Assembly: GCA_028023455.1 (NCBI GenBank)
Contig: JAQFVV010012394.1
Location: 29,031,010-29,095,009 of the forward strand
From: Epiperipatus broadwayi
Taxonomy: Eukaryota > Onychophora > Udeonychophora > Euonychophora > Peripatidae
Reading direction: 5' to 3'
Length of the DNA: 64,000 bases
Part shown: positions 36,481-50,825 of the stretch, piece by piece
Position numbering within the stretch: the stretch's first letter is position 1
Layout of the letters: each line of letters opens with the position of its first letter
Made by a program: the position numbers and the translations under genes
Notes under the pieces: model-generated
What the model was told of the DNA's origin: nothing
Seen by the model: the letters and a program-made list of their open reading frames with translations, nothing else
Databases searched by the model: none

Positions 36481-37297
36481 CTGCATTCTATTTAGATATT
36501 AGCTACCCTTCTGTAATTATGTCAGATTTAAAAGTTATACATTATTAATCTACTTTAATACATTTAAAGATAGAAGTAAACAAAATATACTACAAAATAA
36601 TTTTAATTTTTCAGAATTAATACATCAGCTGCTATTGTATATCAAAACAGCTAGAGATAAATAGAATATATTGCAAGAGTATGAAGATGAAATGTTAAGG
36701 TAGCAATGATTCAGAGATGATGGTAAGTGTAGTGTCAGTAATGGAATAAAGTTACATATAGAATTTTATAAGATCAAGGAATCAGTTGTGGAGTAAAGTG
36801 TATACAGAGAGTATATTTGTTATTCTGGAGATAGTAGTAGATATAATGGTTTGGATATTATCTTAGAATTTTTTTTTAGAAGTATGTCTGCAATGATACA
36901 TTGATTTTATACAGAAGGCATAAAATTATTGAAATTTAATAATTATTCAAGTATTCTTGGCAGCAAAAGATTATGATAAAGGTTAAATAGAAACAATGTA
37001 TGAAAAAGCAATAAAAAATAATTGTATAATAGTAATTGAAGATGAGAATGGTGGAATAGATCAGTAATAAATGAGAAAATTAAATAGTTAAAAGTTGATA
37101 AGTTTTCGTAAAGAACAAAAAAAATATCACATGATTTCCAGCTACACAATATTTTCAGGAGCAAACACTGATATTGGACTAAACTGCTGCAATCTATTGT
37201 ATATTTGAACAATCACTAGATGCGAAATGGCATCATCTAAGTGGACTAGAATTTTTGTATAGAGGATAATAGATGGGTTATTGAAGAATCAAAAAGA
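36481..37297. other. Unassigned AT-rich DNA
   Basis: No gene recognised; the 89-codon minus frame (36943-37212) has no motif. Confidence 0.4.
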
Positions 37298-37432
<135 letters not shown>

Positions 37433-37688
37433 TTGTTTAAAAAATAGAGTAGCTCAACATAGATACCTTTATAACAGAACTAAAACAAAGCTTGAAGGGA
37501 ATTCGGTTTTCATTGAGCATGAGAGAGCCACTGGCCTTGCTTTTCTACCCACCACAGCCAGTGTCATTTGCTCTGAAATAAACGATATCAAACGCAAAGT
37601 CAGGGAAGCTTACTACATTGTAAGTGACCCAGCAGCAATCAATAGAAGAGAGGCCTGCTTTTCTCTGTCTCGAAAATGGTCCACGTAA
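37433..37688 (+). pseudogene. Penelope-like element GIY-YIG C-terminal fragment
   Basis: An 85-codon open piece reads KNRVAQHRYLYNRTK, then SVFIEHERATGLAFLPTTAS, then KRKVREAYYIVSDPAAINRR, and ends SLSRKWST. The order 'EH....GH.f.f....', 'rk.REA.eI...p..iNR..g..LS..W.p' is that of the end of the GIY-YIG endonuclease region in Penelope-like retroelements. The reverse transcriptase and the catalytic GIY-YIG strand are absent. Base composition is clearly richer in G+C than the flanks. A host GIY-YIG gene is unlikely because only the tail is present. Confidence 0.5.
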
Positions 37689-38721
37689 CATCTGCATATG
37701 AATTTGCATAAAATTTGCATTAATATTATAGTTATTAATCAAATACAAGTCTCCATGAATATGGGACTATAAACTGTCCCGAAAGCGCTTGGTGGTAACT
37801 TTTGATAATTTTACGTACATTGAATAGCTTCATTATCTGTGCACAGGACACACACACACACATATATATTAATTGATTTCAAACGCTAATGAAGTAAAGC
37901 CTTAACTATTTCAAAAAAATTAAAATAATTCAAATCAAAAATGAGGAATTATATAAAGAAGATTTAGAAGAAAATTAAGAATTGATAAAAGTTACGGAAA
38001 AGATGAAAGATAAAAAAAAAGCATTTGTCAGTAATGAAAAATAAATAAAGTGGTAGAGAAAAGAAAATGAAAAAAAAAAATACTAGTGTAGATAAAACTA
38101 CATGGATCCAGGTTAGCAATGCAATAAAACATCAAATAAATAAAGCTAAGAAAAAGTAAATAAAAAATTAATTTAGACAAATAAAGAAAATGTAATGAAA
38201 ATGTAGACTTGGTTATACATATAATAAAATAAAAGAGATCTGTCAATATTGTAAACTTAAGTATTTATTAAATATTAGATAGTAATTCTTATCAAAGTCT
38301 CTATACATATTCCCAGACTACTTCCAGCTTGTAACTTTTATAAATGAAAAATTTTGGATCTAGCTGTAAATGATTGGCATATATTGATTACTCAAGCTTA
38401 GACTAAATAGATGGCAGAAGTGAAATAATATAATAGAATTTGCCTTAAAAAGCATGGTTATAAACTGGTATTATAATGTTTTTTAATTTTTAGTTTTCAT
38501 TTTAAATCAAAAATATATAGGATAAGAAAATCAGGATCAGAACTCAATATATATAAAAAAAGAGACAGTATTGGTAAAAAAGAAGGATGATTAAAAAGGA
38601 AAAAAGAATGTATATATAGTACTTATGATAGAGATATTTATTTTAATAAGTCATATAATTAAAAACTAAATACGTGATTTAATAATAATATTAGTAGAAA
38701 TATTTTTTATACTTTTTTTTT
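37689..38721. other. Unassigned AT-rich DNA with a worn family A scrap
   Basis: About 38305-38420 has CCCAGACTACTTCCAGCTTG and TGATTACTCAAGCTTA, diverged family A words. Nothing else is recognised. Confidence 0.35.
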
Positions 38722-38785
38722 CATCTGTCAAAGCATCGATCGGGAAGCGATCCCGGGACAACCACTCGGCCACCAACGCTTGACT
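38722..38785 (-). repeat. tRNA-like remnant (Leu/Ser-type head)
   Basis: On the minus strand GTTGGTGGCCGAGTGGTTG is a canonical class II tRNA D-arm with a perfect A box (TGGCCGAGTGG at 38762-38772). It is followed by CCCGGGATCGCTTCCCGATC, which is too short for the rest of a tRNA. It is a truncated tRNA pseudogene or the head of a tRNA-derived SINE, and stands out as a GC-rich island. Confidence 0.5.
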
Positions 38786-39595
38786 ATTTTTTATACTTTT
38801 AATGTGTGTTCATATACCATATATCAAAAGTAAAGATTTGGTTATGCACTTCTAGTTATGAGTATAATCTGATCATAGGGTTTATGCTCAGTAGATGAAA
38901 GCCGAGACATAGCTTTAAACCAAGACATATATATATATGCATTTTAAACCTTTATTTAATTATGTAATATCAGTATAAGCCAAACGTATAAAGAGGATAT
39001 TTTTATAAACACATTTCAAGCTTGAATATTTTTAATATTAAGAATATTTAAGTTAGCAAAAATTGAAGATAAATACTTCAAACAAATATATTAAATTTCG
39101 CCAAAGGCGTCTGTTTTTCTTTGTTTATATCATTAATAGGAAATATAAAACATCTCAAAATGACATTTAAGTATATACATAAAGGTATTAAATACATTTT
39201 GATGTTTGCATGCACAAAGAGAATAATGGTATAATTTATAAAAATACAGTTTATTTTAGTGACATTATTTTATTTATAAAACAGAAATGTTTGCATTTGT
39301 AAGTTTAAAAAATGACAAAGTGCATCCTGTACTTGAGCAAGATTTAACTAATTAATTTATCAAAATTAATATAAAGTTGGAAAATTTAACAGGAAGATTA
39401 AAAGTTGAAATATGAAATGATTATGTGTGTGTGTGTTGATATTAAATGAACGTATAAGAAAATAATTTTTTTCAAAAAGTTAAGTTAATGTTTTTCTCTT
39501 CTCCTTATCTCATTTTTTAAGATTAGCGAATCCAAACCCCTATTTTTTAAAACGCCCCTCAGATTTCACATACTTATTTCTTTTCGATTTTACCA
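38786..39595. other. Unassigned AT-rich DNA
   Basis: Nothing recognised. Confidence 0.4.
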
Positions 39596-39835
39596 TGAAT
39601 ATTTTAATCAAGGCAAAACTCTCATTACAGTAGTGTCACTCTGTGCCAACCAGACAAAGCTTCTCACTGACGAAGGCCACAAGCCAGAAACTAGTCTGGG
39701 GATATTGGATAAGTAGGCACTAGATAGGGATTTTATACACAACCTTCTGGCATACATTGATTACTCTGGTTGGCACAGGGTGGCACTACTGTATGGAGAG
39801 TTTTGCCTTGTTTAATAACAATTATGTGCTAGTAT
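39596..39835. repeat. Family A foldback repeat
   Basis: Left AAGGCAAAACTCTC...GTAGTGTCACTCTGTGCCAA and right TTGGCACAGGGTGGCACTAC...GAGAGTTTTGCCTT are mirrored. The interior carries AAACTAGTCTGGGGATATTG. This is a compact copy with both ends. Confidence 0.75.
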
Positions 39836-39873
39836 AAGAGATAGTGATCATGTAATATTTTAATCACTTAAAT

Positions 39874-40270
39874 CAGATGTTCCCAACCTTTTTGGTCCCT
39901 GCACCCTCTTGGTCTTTAGTAAATTATCTGGTACCCCCTGTTCTTTACATGGAAGAGTAAACATTAATTAAGTTTTCATAAAATCTTTATTCAGTAAATA
40001 AATCTTAATTGAGCATTTTACATTATTGGACAATGTGGTGAGAAAAAAGGTTATGCAGCCTCATTGTGTCCATGATCCTAAAGAGATCCGAAATGCTGCT
40101 GGTGTGGCTGAGAGACAGTACCAATATGGACTAGTGAGGTAATGTAGAGAATATAAATATTTTTGAAATATAAAAATAGGATATATACTTATTTACCTGC
40201 TATTCACCATACCCTGGACAAGGGTCCCATACCCCCTTAGGGTACAGGTAGCCTACATTGGGAATCCCTG
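39874..40270. mobile_element. hAT-type MITE with target duplication
   Basis: The left end CAGATGTTCCCAACCTTTTT and right end ...TACATTGGGAATCCCTG are imperfect inverted repeats in the hAT style (CAG..TTCCCAA...TTGGGAA..CTG). Subterminal words CCCTGCACCCTC and GGGTACAGG mirror each other. Flanking octamers ACTTAAAT (39866-39873) and ACCAAAAT (40271-40278) agree at 6 of 8 positions, as for an aged 8-bp duplication. No transposase is present in the 397 bp. Confidence 0.7.
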
Positions 40271-40450
40271 ACCAAAATAGAGGCATCTGAAAAGAATATA
40301 TGATCAACAAGATGCACTACATGGTGAACTAGCATTCATCATTTGGTGGTTCTATCTTCATTTATATAGTTGAAATATATGGTGAAATTGGAAAATATAA
40401 ATTATATATCTGAGTATATAAAACAAGTCACATACAACTTCTTTATAAAT
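40271..40450 (-). repeat. Family C fragment with decayed core
   Basis: On the minus strand the core (about 40318-40343) reads TGATGAATGCTAGTTCACCA then TGTAG, so the GAAA block is lost. Adjacent CAAGATGCA matches the family. Confidence 0.4.
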
Positions 40451-41824
40451 ATTGATTTATTATATGAATTATTATAAATCATAACCATACTTCAATGTTT
40501 TAATTATATAATAAATGAAGATTTATAAATAAGTTGCATATGATTTGTTTTATATATTGAAATTAATGGGCTATTTTTAAAAAATAGAAGACTGTATTTT
40601 GTTTGTTATTAATTTAATTTGTATATCTGAGCCAAAAATGATATATTTTCTAACCTAATAACTGATTAGTTATAATCATTAAACCTTCTGTATTGTGATG
40701 GGTCCAATGTTTTCTCTATTGATACTTTTTGTAACCTTTCAACCATTAACTTATATCAGAATTCAATGAATTGAACTAGACGTGGTAGAAATGTATGTTT
40801 ATAAATGAAAAATATTCTAAAACAAATAATATTTGAACTGTAAATATTGAAACAAATGATAATAAGCAGGCAACAAAAGGTTCTAAAATGTCATTCAACA
40901 ATCTTTAGGAAAACAAGCCTTAGAAAATAAATATCTTTTTTATTTTGAATGTATTTTTAAACTGTGAATGAATAAATGCCAATCTCTGATAATTCTATTA
41001 AATTCAGATTTAGAATATTAAAATTGCCTTATAATTTTAGACTATCTTTAAAAAACCAAAATGCTATTGTTTTTTTAATTAACATTATTTTAGAAAATAT
41101 TATCTTTTCTTTTTAAAAATAAAACATGTACATATAAAATAAAAGTATAATAATATATACTTTTGGTTTTTAACCTTTTCTTAGTGCAGCATAGACTCAA
41201 ACATTTCAAAATTTTCTGGCATTTTTCTTTGTCTCACACATCAACATAAAATATATGATTAAATGATTATTACATATCAGAAAATAATAAATTTGACTTT
41301 ATTTGATAGATATTTTTGTTTACTATTGAAATAAATTTTAAATGTTTACATTTTGTTTCTATAAATATTAAAAAAAATAGATCATAATCAAAACAAAAAG
41401 ATTACATGTCATCATTTTAGAAAGATTATTTTCAATTTTTCAAAATCAACAAAATCTTCCTTATTTCTTACTATTTTTAAAAATGTAAATGAACATTTAT
41501 TTATTTGGCTTATGACTAATGAATTATGCTTTAAAAGTTTAAAATTTTTGCATATTTATTGCAAAACTGCAATATTTTCATACTCATAAGTATAAATAGA
41601 TGGCTTAGTAGAAACTAAGCTTGTAAATTGCTTTAGGCCATATTCACATTATCTGCTAATATAACATAATATTTTTGAAAATAAAGTATTTCCAGTCAAA
41701 ATAAGTTATTAATAATTTATATTTCTCAATATCTAATCAGTATAGTGTAAATTATTGTAAAAAAAATGTATCTAAAATCATATTAAATTCACAAATAAAC
41801 ATGTTTTTGGCCATTAGGACTATT
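40451..41824. other. Unassigned very AT-rich DNA
   Basis: Nothing recognised. Confidence 0.4.
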
Positions 41825-41882
41825 TTATATATAAATAACTTTATTGAAATACATATGTAAGAATGATACAATTTCTTTAAAC
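41825..41882 (-). repeat. LINE 3'-end scrap
   Basis: On the minus strand ATTGTATCATTCTTACATAT, then TTTCAATA and TTATTTATA match the 3' end of the minus-strand LINE (about 60020-60085), suggesting a very short 5'-truncated copy of that lineage. Confidence 0.45.
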
Positions 41883-42548
41883 AATGTATTAATACACTGA
41901 ACATTTTACTGCCTGTCCAATGGCTGAACACATTTGGGGGGGGGGAGGCTTATGTCTATTGTAAGGGTGTTTTTTTAAATTTTCCACCATCTGTCATAAT
42001 TTTTTGAAATAAATTTTTATATAATAAAATATACAGAAAAATATGCATTTTAATATATAATACTTGTGGAAAAATTCACCAGGGGGAGTATAGGCAAAAG
42101 ATGTAATACTGCAGTATAAAATTATGGAAGATTAATAATTATCACACAATTATTGTGTAAAAACAATAACTACACAAAATATTAATTTTTTTCTATTCCA
42201 AAAATCTTCTTGAAGTAATCTTGCATATGATTTTGTGATCAAAGAATAAAGAAGAGAAGCTAGCAGAAGTAAAATATGTTGACCTTGATGCTTTTCAATT
42301 ATACTGGCCTCTAGATTTTTTTTTATAATTAAAAAAAATCAATATTTAAAAATATATATTCTTGCTTTTTTAAAACAATAATAATTAATGACATATCTTA
42401 GTAATATATTCAGATTTGTAACTTCTGTAAAATGAATTTAAATTCTTAAAGTTGCTTACACGTTAACTATTTTTTATACTAATAATGAAAAATATAATTA
42501 ATATTGCATAATTTGATTATGAAATATTTTTTATATCTGTGAAATAAA
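41883..42548. other. Unassigned AT-rich DNA
   Basis: Contains a G-run near 41936-41945; otherwise nothing recognised. Confidence 0.4.
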
Positions 42549-42660
42549 ATGATTTTTTTTGCAACTTAGACATGATTGAGTGAACTTTTTTAGGCCAATC
42601 AGAATCATGGCTCACCAAAAGTGCACTCACTTGTTTAAAAGTTGCAAAAAAAAAATTCAT
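42549..42660. repeat. Small foldback repeat
   Basis: ATGATTTTTTTTGCAACTT at the left is mirrored by AGTTGCAAAAAAAAAATTCAT at the right, with inner GAGTGAAC / GTGCACTC. About 110 bp, non-coding. Confidence 0.55.
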
Positions 42661-43195
42661 GTGATAGTTGTAAAAAACATTTTGCAATCACTTACAAATA
42701 CAAACAAAGTAAAAACTTAATATTAATATTGCATCATAATTTTTTTAATAATTAAAAGTAATTTTCTATTAAGATAATTTATTTAGATATAACATACAAA
42801 TATAATTTTTAAAATTATTCATATCTGAAAATTTCTATTAATTTTTTCTAAAGATCTCATATATGAATTTTTCACACACACATATATTTTTTTTATGAAA
42901 TTTTTTTTAAAAATATAATTTCTATTTAAAAAAATGTGCAAAAATCTCCCTAACTACTATAAATTATATTACCATTTTGAAAACATGGTTTGAAATAGAA
43001 ATGAATTATGACATATAAATACATAATTTGCACTATTTTTTTCTTTTTTCAAATGTAACTTTGCTGAATTTTGATTAGATATTGATGAAATTCAATGGAT
43101 AATATAATGACTTTAGGTTTACTATATGGGGATAAAAGATCTTTTCTTGAAATCTAAAAAAAAATAAATCAAAAAATCCTCTGGATTCAGATATT
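42661..43195. other. Unassigned AT-rich DNA
   Basis: The end (43080-43195) resembles the short repeat at 15885-15970. Nothing else is recognised. Confidence 0.35.
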
Positions 43196-43292
43196 TAAAT
43201 AGGAAAAACTATCCATACAGTAGTGCCACATAGTGCAAGCCAGAGTAATCAATGGCTTGCTCTGAGTGGCACTATTGTATGAAGAGTTTTGC
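43196..43292. repeat. Family A minimal foldback
   Basis: Only the two ends remain: CCATACAGTAGTGCCACATA...AGTAATCAATGG joined to GAGTGGCACTATTGTATGAA...TTTTGCCTG. Confidence 0.65.
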
Positions 43293-43780
43293 CTGTTTTA
43301 ATAACAGTTATGATAAAGCATAAGAAATGGTGATCATATGATGTTTAGTGGTTTAATACCAATCCTGTCTAATAAAATAGTGGGGGCTATGGTTATTGAA
43401 AAACCAAAGACAACAAAATGTATGGGTACTGAACTGAGTTCAGACCTATAAGCTAATGAGATTGGATTGGAAAATATTATTGAGTTTTTAATTTAGACTC
43501 ATACTTTTGTAGTTAAGTACAGATAAAAGGTGGCTGCTGGAGGGTTGCATTAGATTCTAAGATCTAGGTGCAGTGCTTTCAGATCCAAGGCTTCTCATTG
43601 AGGAAAGCCACAAGCTAGAAACTAGTCTGGGGATATTGAATGAGTAGGCACTAGATAGGAATTTTATGCACAAGCCTTCTGGCATCCATTGATTACTCTG
43701 GCTTGCACTAAGTGGCACTACTGTATGGAGAGTTTTGCCTGATTTAATAACAGTTATGAGCATGCATAAGAAATGGGGAT
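43293..43780 (-). repeat. Family A foldback repeat, full-length reference copy
   Basis: On the minus strand this copy gives the uninterrupted order head, TTTTATCTGTACTTAACTAC, GAACTCAGTTCAGTACCC, and end TTAAACCACTAAACATCA. It therefore shows where the copy at 185-2690 is split. The extended ends (TTTAATAACAGTTATGA...) occur on both sides. Confidence 0.75.
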
Positions 43781-44656
43781 CATGTGATTTAGATATTTCA
43801 TATTAATGATGTCTTTCCTATATAAAACTTTTGTATGTTAGTACTTAAAAAGGAAGTATACACAAACATAAATATGTATATGTATTAAAAATGGATTTTA
43901 ATAAAATATGCACAATCAGGAAATAATTAAAATAATAATATTATATTTGATTTAATTACAAGAGTTAATCATTTGAAAATAACTATGTATTATTTGTGAC
44001 AATTACAATGACTTTATTTTTCTTAAAAAAATAAACATTGAACAGTCTTTGAAAAATCAATGACTAATTAAAATGTCTGTCCATAAAAACTAAACAGTTT
44101 GATTTCTTAACATCTATTTCACATGACTATAGTCTTATTATTTCAGAAGTAACTGCCATTTTGCTCTCAATCAGTTTCAACACAGGCCAGTCATTTTGTC
44201 AATTAAAATCAGTTATATATATATAAATCATAATAATAAGTTATTTACTGGATTAATATGTATTTTGCTTAAAATAAACAAAGTATTGTAATTATTTATC
44301 TATTTTATGTACAATCAGTTTTATCTCCATCAATGAATTCAGTTACTGCGTGCTACAAAAAAAAAGTAAACAAAATATAAAAAATTAGAAACTAAATAAA
44401 AAAGAAATTTGGATTTTCTAAATAGTATTTTTGTTGTTTAAAATGCACATCATGTACATATACACACATGTATAAAACAGATTTCAATATGTAAGCAAAT
44501 ATGTACAAACGCATATATATGTATGTGTGGGTATTAAACATATATATGTTAAATTTCCATAATCTGCACCATACATGTCTCACATATAGACTGTTTATTG
44601 CTTTACTAAAAACGTAGTCAAGAATATTAAAAAAACACTTATGTAATGTTATTTTA
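43781..44656. other. Unassigned AT-rich DNA
   Basis: Nothing recognised. Confidence 0.4.
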
Positions 44657-44718
44657 AAAGATGATGATGATGATGATGATGATTATTATTATCATCGTTG
44701 TTGTTGTTATTATTATTT
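44657..44718. repeat. Mixed trinucleotide array (ATG, ATT, GTT)
   Basis: Short runs of ATG, ATT and TTG units. Confidence 0.85.
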
Positions 44719-45515
44719 CCATTGATTAGATTCACCATTTCTAATTTTAATAATTGCATGTAATAATCATTTATATTTATGAAATTCAATTCATAGCATA
44801 CTACTTAAGTATGTTGTTTTCTAAGAGTTTTATCCTTTTTTGTTCTGTTGATTAGAATTATATATTTCTAATTTTAACACTTGCATATAGTAGTTATTTA
44901 TATATGGTAATTAGCTTCATAGGATACAATCTCTGGTGTACTATTTGCAATTAATAATATATTTATATAAATGCATAGTTTAAATTTTTTTATTTTTTTT
45001 CTCTTTCTCTTGAATTGAGTTATATATTTCTAATTTAATATTCAAAGTCGTCAAGTTAATGTTTGAGGGGTAATGATTTCTAAGGTTTTCTGTTGTGATC
45101 CCTGTTTTGGAATGAAATATTCTACAATGATAAAACAATTGCTGGTTTACCTGTGCATTAATATAGATAATTAGCTATTTATTCATTTACATGCTTCTAT
45201 GTAGTTTGATTAAGAACTTTGTAACATATATTAAGTGTATTTTGACATATAACTTGAATATATTATTTACAACTAAATGTTTGTTGTATAATATTTCTGT
45301 AATGATCATATACATATAATAATTTAATAAATTCAAATGTGGGGACCGTAATTTTAAGTTATAATACTTCTAAAGTCAAATGATAATTACAAAGAATATT
45401 TAATAAATAGTTAAACTGCTATTTAGAAACTCCTGTTCAATAGTTTTTTTATAATAAGATGTTTCTTTCCCATTGTATTTTAGAATACACATTTCAAATA
45501 TGAATTTTAGAGTAC
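44719..45515. other. Unassigned AT-rich DNA
   Basis: Near 44720-44970 a motif (ATTAGA.T....TATTTCTAATTTTAA....TTGCATATA) recurs about every 100-150 bases, a degenerate tandem repeat. Similar words reappear at 47440-47520. Confidence 0.4.
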
Positions 45516-45530
45516 TGTTGTTGTTGTTGT

Positions 45531-45562
<32 letters not shown>

Positions 45563-45571
45563 CTACTATTA

Positions 45572-45602
<31 letters not shown>

Positions 45603-45632
45603 GATGATGATGATGATGATGATGATGATGGT
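45516..45632. repeat. Compound trinucleotide array (TTG, TTA, ATG)
   Basis: The runs sit in order immediately upstream of the jockey/CR1-like reverse transcriptase. The His/Asn-rich frame on the minus strand is an artefact. Confidence 0.95.
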
Positions 45633-45659
45633 CATACTGCATACATTAAATTTAATAAT

Positions 45660-46745
45660 ACTATTTGATCTAATTTTAAATGTAATTTGGGGGTTCCTCA
45701 GGGTAGTATTTTAGCACCTATGCTTTTTAACATTTATATGAATGATCTTAAGGATTGTTTAAAATCTTCTTATCTTTTGTGCTATGCAGGTGACTGTAAA
45801 ATCTTTAGAAGAATCACATCTGTGTTTGATTGCACTCTTCTTCAAAATGATATAGATAATTTTAGTGCTTGGTGTGATCTAAATAATATGACTGTTAATT
45901 TCAGTAAATGTTCCTTAGTCTTGTATTAAACAATTCAAAACAAAACAACACTCTCCATATAGTAGTGTCATCTTGTGTTAACTAGAGCAATCAATGGATG
46001 CCAGAAGGCTTGTGCATAAAACCCCTATCTAGTCCCTTCTCCTCCAAACCCCCAAAAAATTTTTTGGTTTTTTGGGGGGGGGGGTTTTTGGGGTTTTTTA
46101 GTCTTGTATTCTAAAAAATCTGAAGTTTTGCATTTTTCTTATTTTATTAATTCTCACAAAATTATTTCTGTTGAATCCCAAAAAGATTTGGGAGTTATAT
46201 TTTCTAGTAATGGATCCTTTCTTTTTCATTTGGAAATGATTATTGGTAAGGCTTTAAAAATTATAGGTACTATTCTAAGGTTTGGTTATCATTTCAGTGA
46301 TGATACAAAATTTAAATTATTTTTATCATTGGTTCTTCCCATCATTGAATATTGTTCAGTCATTTGGAATCCTAGCTCTAAACAGGGATGTAATTTATTA
46401 CAATCAGTGTATAATAAGTTTTCTAAATATGTTTCTTTGGGAAATAAAACTGTTGTTCATCTTTCTTCTAGAAGACAATATAGAGATATTAAATATCTTT
46501 ATAAACTTGTTAATAAAATAGTTCTTTTATCTAATACAATTTCTACTGTTATAATTAGATCTCATGTGCATGATACTCGGTCTGCTTCTGTTTGTTACAT
46601 TAAAACTTGTCATTCCAATGTTCTTAGATTTTCTCCTTTGTTTAGGCTACCATCTTTATATAATCAGATTTGTAGCAATATTAATTACTTCAATTTAGAT
46701 TATAATCAATTTTGTAATGTTATTAAATTTAAATGTCAGATTTGA
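45660..46745 (+). pseudogene. Jockey/CR1-like LINE reverse transcriptase remnant
   Basis: The first piece (45687-45929) has block B GVPQGSILAPMLFNIYMNDL and the catalytic box as YAGD (45783-45794). There the first Asp of YADD is Gly, so even an unbroken copy would be inactive. The second piece (46104-46745) has KDLGVIFSSNGSFLFHLEMI, LVLPIIEYCSVIWNP, DIKYLYKLVNK and RFSPLFRLPSLYN. These follow the palm and thumb regions of jockey/CR1-type elements. The two pieces are in phase and are separated only by a 170-bp insertion with direct repeats. Upstream endonuclease and ORF1 are absent, giving a 5'-truncated copy. Confidence 0.75.
45928..46097 (+). repeat. 170-bp insertion containing a family A scrap
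   Basis: Flanked by the 13-base direct repeat TTAGTCTTGTATT (45915-45927 and 46098-46110). The left half is a family A head (CTCTCCATATAGTAGTGTCA...GATGCCAGAAGGCTTGTGC). The right half turns into C, A, T and G homopolymer blocks (46035-46097) that mirror one another. It is either a retroposed insertion with target duplication or a mis-assembled junction. Confidence 0.6.
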
Positions 46746-47063
46746 TTGGTTTAACTTGATTTTGTTTATATATATTAAATTGTTTTTTTTTATTTTATTT
46801 TGTTATGTGCTTTATATTCATCCCTTTTATTTATTTGTTACTATTAATGTCTTAATAATAATTGTTTATATGCTGATATTTAATTTTACTTTAGATTTTT
46901 AAATGTGTTAATTATCTTTTATTGAAATATGGCAGATAATTATATTAATAATTTGTCATTTAAATTCATTTATGTATTTATATATTTGTTATGGTGCAAT
47001 ACTGTAATTGGCTTTATGCTGCAGTTTTGTACGGTAAATAAATGAATTGAATTGAATTGAATT
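46746..47063 (+). repeat. 3' untranslated end of the jockey/CR1-like LINE
   Basis: Follows the reverse transcriptase frame and ends with GTAATTGGCTTTATGCTG and then AAATAAATGAATTGAATTGA, a short tandem tail in place of poly(A), as in CR1/L2-type elements. Confidence 0.6.
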
Positions 47064-48364
<1,301 letters not shown>

Positions 48365-48960
48365 ATCTTCCTTTTCGGTTATTACCAGTTGATTGCAGAA
48401 TAAAGATCTTTGCAAGTTTAATCCAGTTTCTCCAATCAATAGTTTCTATTCTCCACATTATAATTTCTTGAGATCCAATTTAAGACTTAGAACTTTCCAT
48501 CTATTATCGACTCTTCTGGCAATATGTCTAACCCAACTTCATTTTGGTCTTTTAATTATTTTGCTGATGCCATTGATGATTATTTGTTTTCTCACCTAAA
48601 TATCTCACTTTTGAACCCTTATTATTTCCAGAATTTATCTCTATACACTCCATTGAATGTCTACAGTCTCTGAATTGCTTTTCTGTTAAGTGTCCATGTT
48701 TCATATCCATAAATAAAACTGGTAAAACACATCAATTAAAAAATTTCTTTTTAAACAAGTAGGAATATTTCCTTTTAATATTAAATTATTTCTACTGAAA
48801 GTTCTCCATCCAAGTTTAATATAATTAATTTGATCTATTATCTCTCAATCTGTATTTATAATCTGACCAAGATATAACTTCTTCTATATCATGATCATCA
48901 ATAATTATTTTCTTCTTTTAAAAAAATCCATTGGACATTACATTAGTGATCCTACTTTTT
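48365..48960 (-). pseudogene. RTE-like LINE 3' coding remnant
   Basis: On the minus strand, across stops and shifts, the pieces are IIIDDHDIEEVISWSDYKY, YRLRDNR, CLKKKFFN*CVLPVL, YGYETWTLNRKAIQRL, then N.VYRDKF and RHIARRVDNRW-like. They follow 'i....ie.V..f.YLG', 'cLK.kvfdqCvlPvltYG.eTWtl', 'rAMERrMLgv..rDr' and 'GH..Rr.DnRW' of RTE-type elements widespread in invertebrates. It is immediately followed by a tetranucleotide array. The copy is inactive. Confidence 0.6.
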
Positions 48961-49036
48961 TTATATTTCCATTTAATAATTCTTATAATATTTCCTGAAG
49001 TTCTGAGGCATTTTTTTAAAAAAAAAAACAACCACT

Positions 49037-50240
<1,204 letters not shown>

Positions 50241-50825
50241 ATCTAATCTATCTAAATAATGAAGTCAGAATATTCATTAAATATTTATCCATGTTTTTCT
50301 CATGTATATCATACATTATATATAATAAATAGTTTTTGTTTTGTTGATAATGTTTGATTCCAATAGAATAAGTATTATTTTACTGATATGCAATTATACC
50401 ATATTTTTAACACTCATGCATATATAACAAACTTTTTATGTGTGTAATATGCATATATAAATCAAGATTATTAATACAAACAAAATTAATAATAATATAA
50501 TTATTAATAATAAATTGACAAAGTACTTACATATACATTTACAAGATGTCTTTATTAGTTTATATTCACTCCAAAAATAAAAGTAATTTTTTAAAAATGA
50601 AATGAACAGTAAAATGTCAGCTTTTGATCATAATTAAACATGCTCTGGATGATATCCTTTTTCTTCAATAACTTTTTTCACCCCTGTAGAAATGCCATTG
50701 TAGGCTCTGACCTTGCTAATTGCTTTGTTGTTTTTAAGTCCATATCTGATTTTAAAATCTATCCAATTACCCCTATTAGCTGTTATACATTTTAAATACT
50801 TAATTAAACTCTTCAAACTTTATGA
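50241..50825. other. Unassigned AT-rich DNA
   Basis: The 60-codon minus frame (50634-50816) has no recognisable motif. Confidence 0.4.

Noticed and set aside
45400-45642. His/Asn-rich frame
   Set aside because: Antisense translation of trinucleotide arrays.
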